DNA from: Tubiluchus corallicola
Lineage: Eukaryota; Priapulida; Priapulimorpha; Priapulimorphida; Tubiluchidae
Direction: 5' to 3'
Assembly (NCBI GenBank): GCA_030141605.1
Contig: JAQGDQ010000048.1
Span: forward strand, 744,001-808,000
Length of the DNA: 64,000 bases
In this document: piece by piece, positions 58,501 through 64,000 of the stretch
How positions within the stretch are numbered: the first letter of the stretch is position 1
Layout of the letters: the number at the start of each line of letters is the position of its first letter
Program-made: the position numbers and the translations under genes
Notes under the pieces: generated by a model
Told to the model about the DNA's origin: nothing
The model's database searches: none
Seen by the model: only the letters and a program-made list of their open reading frames with translations

Positions 58501-61115
58501 ACTCTATGCACTCTACACTTATTTACCGATTTATGTAAATTGCGTAATCCCTTGACATTTTCTTCTAATTCTAATTAAATCCACAAAATATGTCCCCAGC
58601 ATATGTTCGTCCCTCTTACCCTCATCTTATGCTTGAATTGCAGCATGTGTGTTTCTAGCCCCCTACTCTCTAATCGGATATGGTTAAACCATACTTTTCA
58701 TGGCCACATGGAATGAAGTAATAAGTTGTCTAGTGTGTTTGATATGTGCTTTGATATCATTTCTAAAGGTTTTAGTGCACCAGGTTAATCAATAGTTATA
58801 TAGTTACATGACTAAATTATTAATATTCGGACATAAGTGTTCCACCAGTTCTTCTCTATTCAGCCGTTAACGTGTTAAAGCCGACTTTTATTTCCCTAAT
58901 CTTTTGACCCGTGCACCTTTCCTCTGGATACTAATTCTTTCTTTTAGACTTTTTCTTCTTTCCGCCATTCTTGCAAATGGGTGGTGGTTTCCTTGCAAAG
59001 TTAACCTTATCCCTATCTCAAAATCTTGTCTTAGCCACCAGCAAGTAAGACACAATTGATGTCTCCATACCATGCAGAATCAAAATAACAGCCCTCCGGG
59101 TAGGTGAAAGCAGTCCCACGTGTAGGTTACCATGTAATGTTGGATAAGAGGGTTATCTCGAAAATAATCTTAGTAGCCGCTAATGTGAACACACCTCTAT
59201 ACAGTTGCCATTATAAGGCAGGGTTCAAAATTTGGGTAAGTCTGTCATGGAGGAAACAAATTGTTCTATGTATTGCCTATACCAATGAATAAAAAATGAA
59301 CGTTCTTATGATGTAAAACATGATTTTGCGGTACTAAGATTGCTTCATAATAATATCTTTTATGCAACGGAAAATAATATCAAAGCATAGCATCTCTTCC
59401 AATTGTGGATTGATCCCGAAGGAGGAACGTTGGAAAAAAGATTTGGATTAAGATGGGAATCGCCTCCAGCTTTACAAGCTTTCTTCTGGAAAGAGGGATT
59501 TTCTGAATATATTAACTCGCCTCGTGTAGCTACATTGAACCATCTTTCCTAATAATGATCAACTTTTATACATTGCAATTTTAGATAGGTTGCATAGATC
59601 TTAGATTTTTAATTATTCTAGCTTCTTATTAGGATTTAGTCAAGTTTTTCACTGTAGTGATTTTTGGAAGAGAACCTATTTTTAAGATAGGGTAAGCTAA
59701 AGACGCTAATTGCATTCTCAGTAGGCATTTTGTATAGATGTTAATGTTCAAGGTATGGTTGGCGTTCATAAATCTTAAAAGAATAAGCAATTACCAATTA
59801 GCAATCGTAATTCGTCCTTAATGTTTTAATTCGAAATACTATAGATTCGCGGGCTGCATGACCTGCTGTCTGGCATATAGATTTAACAACTTAGATTCAA
59901 GGAGGTGAATCTTTTTTTGAATAAATGATTTCAGTGTGGAAAAGACTTCGGGAAGGGACATTCATCTCAATGTAATGTGTAAAAGGTTTAAAAACTACTC
60001 TGTGTTCGAAGCCTGTCTGTGGGTACAATATTCTTTCTTTGCCACGAGTGTTGACTAGAATAGCATATTTGCCAGAAAAATCATTTTGTTCTGGATACCG
60101 ATGAGTCATGTAATTTATATGAAAGCGACATGCCATCGCATTGCTGTCCTGGATAAAAGTCTTGTAGGTCCTATCAGCACTGTACACATTCAACCTGGAT
60201 AGCTTATGCAAATCAGCGTGAAATCTCGCGAAGGGGACGCATGTTCTGTCGCCTTTGTCTTACTCCCCGGGCTGTGTGCAGCTAAGCATGCATGCTTCTT
60301 AAATCGTTAAATTAATTGATTCAATTAAGGTGTATAATGGAATACAGACTAAGCGAGAGTATAGGTCGCCGAGCTTCAAGAGCTTCTTTAGAAAGAGCTA
60401 TAGTAGTTGAAGCCCGGAGGGGACGCATTTTAACCTTGTACATTTACTAGAGTGTAGCTGTTCATCTCCTTAAAATATAGCAGGTTCAGAAGTTGGTTAT
60501 TTTACAATTACTGTACTTTATAGCTACGCAGTAGGCTTTATTTCATGCGAAAATATTTACAGTTAGTCATATTTATATACCAGGAAGATCCTAAATACAG
60601 AGCCTTGCAAATGTACATCAGTTCTTAGCAAGCCAATCTTTGGTTGTCGCATTCACTCGTCCGGTCTTCGTTTTCTCTTCTTGGTGATTTCTGAACTTTC
60701 TAATGTATCAACTCTAAACTTTATTTACTTATGAGAAAGTAATTTCTGTGCCAGCTGAGTGAAAACAAATAGCTCCTTTAATAATAACGCTAAGTAGAGG
60801 TCATTGGAGATTTTTTGTTCAATCGTGTGACCAAAGCTGTTCAATTCTTATCCCGGAGGGAACTTCAAGGAAGCCACTATTAGCCACGCTTTTTGCGTAA
60901 ATAAATTAAACATTTTATTTAGGAAGGACGCACTGTGTAATCCGTACAAGATGTTGGTCTGTAATCTAGCTTGCTGTGGATTACACGTAATCTTCTAAAT
61001 CCACTGTAAATCCAACGTTTTGTAAACACAGAAATCTAACCTTAGGGCGATACTGTATAGCGCCATTTTGAATCTTGGAGAAGACGACCCAAATCGCTAC
61101 TGTTCTGGATGTTGT

Positions 61116-61116
<1 letters not shown>

Positions 61117-61166
<50 letters not shown>

Positions 61167-61181
61167 GGTGGTGGTGGTGGG
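61117..61181. repeat. Compound (TTG)n(GGT)n microsatellite
   Basis: About 12 TTG units pass directly into about 10 GGT units. It interrupts the left edge of the ~150-bp array that follows. Confidence 0.95.
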
Positions 61182-61192
61182 TGACCTTTTGA

Positions 61193-61756
61193 AAGCCTAA
61201 GGCCCCGTGAATTCGCAGTGGTTTGTAATGAAACTTCACACGAACTTCAAACTAGAATAAATTGCGCGCGGTGAATGATAGTGTCGCATTTTAGATTCGC
61301 CATTTTAAATTCAAGATGGCGACGATAACATAATTTTCGAAAAAGCCTAAGGTTTACCAATTCGCAGTGGATCGTCATGAATCTGTACGTTAATGTACTA
61401 GTACGACATGCGCATTGATTGACGTAGATGTATTTTCCATTCGCGATTTCGAAATCAAGGTGGCGATAATAACATCGGTTTTTGACACAATTTTCAAAAA
61501 AGCCCAGAGCTGTGTTAATTCGTAACAGATCGCCATGAAGCTTTATAGAAATATGCTAGAATGAATTCCGCATCGTCTGACGGAGTTGGGCTTTCGATCC
61601 GCACTTTAAATTCAAGAAGTTAGCGAAAAATAATTTTCGAACTAAGCCTAAGACTCCAATTCGCAACAGATCGTTATGAAATTTATAGAAAATATAATTG
61701 ATAGAGTAGGATTTTTGATATGGCATCTTGAATTCTAGATGGCGGCATTGACGTAA
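61193..61756. repeat. Tandem array of four diverged ~150-bp units
   Basis: Units start with AAGCCTAAG-like blocks at 61193, 61343, 61500 (AAGCCCAGAG) and 61644. Each continues with AATTCGCA(G/A)(T/C)(G/A)GATCG(T/C)CATGAA, later CGCCATTTTAAATTCAAGATGGCG, and ends ATAATTTTCGAAAAA. Copies are roughly 65-80% alike by eye. A fifth partial end (GCGCCATTTTGAATCTTGGA, about 61060-61079) lies left of the TTG/GGT microsatellite, so the array was larger. The internal CCATTTTAAATTCAAGATGG is itself partly palindromic. Confidence 0.75.
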
Positions 61757-61758
61757 TT

Positions 61759-61808
61759 CCTAATCCACGTTCTTGAGTGCAACGAGTCCCTCAAGTTCGT
61801 GGATTAGG
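61759..61808. repeat. Strong hairpin at the end of the ~150-bp array
   Basis: CCTAATCCACGTTCTTGAG (61759-61777) pairs with CTCAAGTTCGTGGATTAGG (61790-61808), 17 of 19 positions, around a 12-base loop. It follows the last array unit directly. Confidence 0.75.
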
Positions 61809-61939
61809 ATAGTTCGAGCCGAACTAGTTTACAGTTTCTTACTGTTAAGCAAGTCTTTAGTCAAGTTTTTAAGTAAATTTGTACTTTCTTTTAATGCTAG
61901 GTTATTATTTACTTTGATAGTGTGGAGTAATATTTTTTA

Positions 61940-62150
61940 TTTCATTTGTTCGTTTGTTTGTCCTTGCATACTTTCTTTTCCCATTCTTTCCTTCACTCAT
62001 TTATTTATTCTGTTATTCATTCTTTTGTCGTGCCATTCTTTTATTTGTTTCTTTATTCATTCATTAGTCCATTTGTTTGTTCGTTTGTTTATTCGTTTAT
62101 TCATTCATACATTCATTCCACCCAGACATTCATTCGTTTATTCATTTAAA
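61940..62150. repeat. ATTC/GTTT-rich simple-sequence region
   Basis: Degenerate ATTC, TTCA and GTTT tetramers dominate (for example TTCATTCATTAG, GTTTGTTCGTTTGTTTATTC). The 190-codon frame at 61773-62345 that crosses it is made of F, S, L, I and H from these tetramers and is not a gene. Confidence 0.7.
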
Positions 62151-64000
62151 TGTAAGTTTTGTCTCTGCAGGGTTTATTTGTTTACTGCATTAAGACATAA
62201 TGGCTGGCACTATTTATTGATCAGTGGAACCTGTACTCAGTATATTAAGGATGAAGTAATGCAGGTTGACAGTTCAAATCAGATATTCTCACGATTAGTT
62301 GCGCGTTGTGACTGTCGCCTCCCTCCTTTTAGGATGAATAATTGAATACTTCACACACAACTTGGCCAACAACAACAGGCTATATAATACGTGTATTGCT
62401 AGGCTCTTTTACGGAAGGCTTTTGCAAGTGCATTTTCCAGTTTTTTAATACAATGTAGCACATTACAAGCTGGGATATTGCAAGTTTAGCTGATGAAACC
62501 GCCCAAAAGCAAATTGGCCACCATCCATCCATAAATTCATTAATCAGGTCCCAGCTTGGTTTAACTTTACTCACAATCGCACTTCCTACACCCGCTTTAC
62601 ATTTTCCCTTTGCCCTCGCCCTACAGAGCGTGTGATAAATTTTGATAAATTTCTTTTTAAATTGAGCTTTTTACTGGTATGTACCATTATCTTACTCGAC
62701 CTTACAGCATGCCACTGTATTAAAAACATTTGATTTATTATGTATGCCAAACTTATGAGATGGAAATGTTAGAAACTCTATTTTTGATCACTTACTTATA
62801 CGTCGTTATAAGTTCAGTTTAATTTAGCAAAGAAAATATGGGATATTGCGATTTTTTGGCAGCTCCATACAGCCTATTAAATAGACAGTGCAATGTTAAT
62901 AACGTACAATGCCAGTGACTGCGCTGTATTATACTAAACGACGTTGAGAAAGTAGTCGGTGAAAACATAATAATATTTCTTGGACTAACAGATAATTTTG
63001 GCGCAATATTCCATTTCCTGTTCGTCACTTCACAGGAGGGTGTTGGGCTTCCCGTGGAGGAGGCTGGCTCACTAAAATACCAGTCATTATCTTGAAATTT
63101 CATTATTCCACCTGATTTGTTGCACACATGTCCGCTGTTTTTGTAGGCATCTTTACACTTAGCTATTAATAATTGATTTGGTTTAAATCTAATTATTTCT
63201 AATTTAAATCCGGGCTCAAATTAACCACATTTCCTTTCTTTTGCCACATTTGTTCACTAAGTTTAATAAAATAATTGGATTCTTTGTCATCATTAGTGAT
63301 TACATTTTAATTTTGAAAATTAATATAGTTTAGTGACATCGATTCCAGTGATAAAAAATGGGCTACCTACGGTCATGTCCGTCTAATTAAATATTTTTTA
63401 TAAGCACTAATTCCTTTTTGTCTAAAAGTGGGCTTACTTTGAGGATCACACTTGCACACTCACGTGGGTGCTTAGTTAATGCCAGTAATTAACCATAGTA
63501 CAACGAACATAAATAGTTTGTGTTGTATACAATTGAAAGACAATGGCTACGCGTGCCCGGATTTATCCCGTAATGGCACTTGAGAATCCGCGGTGCGCCA
63601 CGCTAAGTAGCTCTCAGTAGGATTCTGCACAGCTGAACAAGACAGCTCCTGCTAGTAGCACGTGTTCTCTCCTTTGGATAATACAGAAACCAAGCTTCGC
63701 CTAGCAGTAAATGCAAGTAAATCCTAGATTGGGTGTTTACGTCCCCGTTTTTATAAATTCTGCTAGCCTATAAGAGTGTAATTGCTTTTTAAACGCTTAC
63801 ATGGCTTTTGGTAACATCTGCATCTCGGAGAATTATAAATTCTTTTCAGTTTGAGACATAAGTAAATTTTCCCAAAATTGTTATGAAATTCCCGGAATAA
63901 AAAAGATTAATTTGAGAAGCTGTCTAGACCTGGCAGTGCATGTCTTTGGCTGCAGATAATTTGAGATAAAAAGTTTTCATCTCTTTACAACTTTGGTCTG

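Larger units (their letters stand above)
54478..64000. other. MEIS intron 5, continuing beyond the window
   Basis: After donor gtaagt at 54478 no homeodomain exon or other conserved exon appears before the end. It contains the tandem arrays at 55305-55595 and 61193-61756, a TTG/GGT tract at 61117-61181, a strong hairpin at 61759-61808 and an ATTC/GTTT-rich run at about 61940-62150. A weak candidate exon at 56235-56283 and an unexplained frame at 59391-59552 are discussed in the findings. Confidence 0.6.

Noticed and set aside
59897-60211. 104-codon minus-strand open frame in MEIS intron 5
   Set aside because: Composition looks protein-like, but I recognise no family motif and see no promoter, splice or poly(A) context; not enough to call a gene.
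61773-62345. 190-codon plus-strand open frame
   Set aside because: Built from ATTC/GTTT tetramer repeats and low-complexity F/S/L/I/H sequence; begins in the array hairpin.

Overview
This is a eukaryotic, invertebrate animal (metazoan) window: low GC, split genes with GT-AG introns, long introns, abundant microsatellites and degraded transposon pieces. Every gene I can support lies on the + strand. The gene set (an axonemal dynein, a MEIS-type TALE homeobox gene, a mitochondrial complex I assembly factor) excludes plants, fungi and prokaryotes. I cannot fix the phylum. The MEIS protein is clearly recognisable but diverges from the vertebrate and fly forms, and the organism has motile cilia.

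Layout. (1) 204-1948: the last two coding exons of a dynein heavy chain closest to DNAH1; the rest lies left of the window. (2) 5777-7079: a three-exon gene for a small secreted Ly6/three-finger protein. (3) 9396-22054: a CD36/LIMP-2/SCARB-family membrane protein with at least seven coding exons. It has a very large single exon that expands the apical part of the ectodomain, and one expected short segment was not found. (4) 23812-27926: a five-exon DMAC2 (ATP5SL-like) gene. (5) 30257 to beyond the right edge: the 5' half of a MEIS/homothorax gene. Five exons cover the N-terminus and the PBX-interaction (MEIS) domain; the homeodomain exons are not in the window. Introns of about 1.2, 3.0, 8.3 and 11 kb, plus at least 9.5 kb, make this gene occupy more than half of the window.

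The genes look like unrelated neighbours rather than one pathway. The most informative non-coding piece is about 320-370 bp upstream of the MEIS start codon. There a PBX/HOX-like TGATTGATTGG, a near-palindromic RFX X-box and the canonical PBX-MEIS decamer TGATTGACAG sit within 51 bp, which suggests autoregulation by the gene's own protein complex.

Accessory DNA includes a 284-bp hAT-type MITE with an exact 8-bp target duplication (9790-10073), LINE relics (about 13221-13395, 23150-23312 and 36029-36265, all minus strand), a dispersed duplication carrying GAT repeats (10780-11216 and 12004-12482), a tandem duplication ending about 40 bp before the DMAC2 start codon, and diverged tandem arrays at 4860-5215, 55305-55595 and 61193-61756. 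I found no convincing new multi-gene system. The best candidates for novelty are the expanded CD36-family ectodomain and the MEIS promoter cluster.
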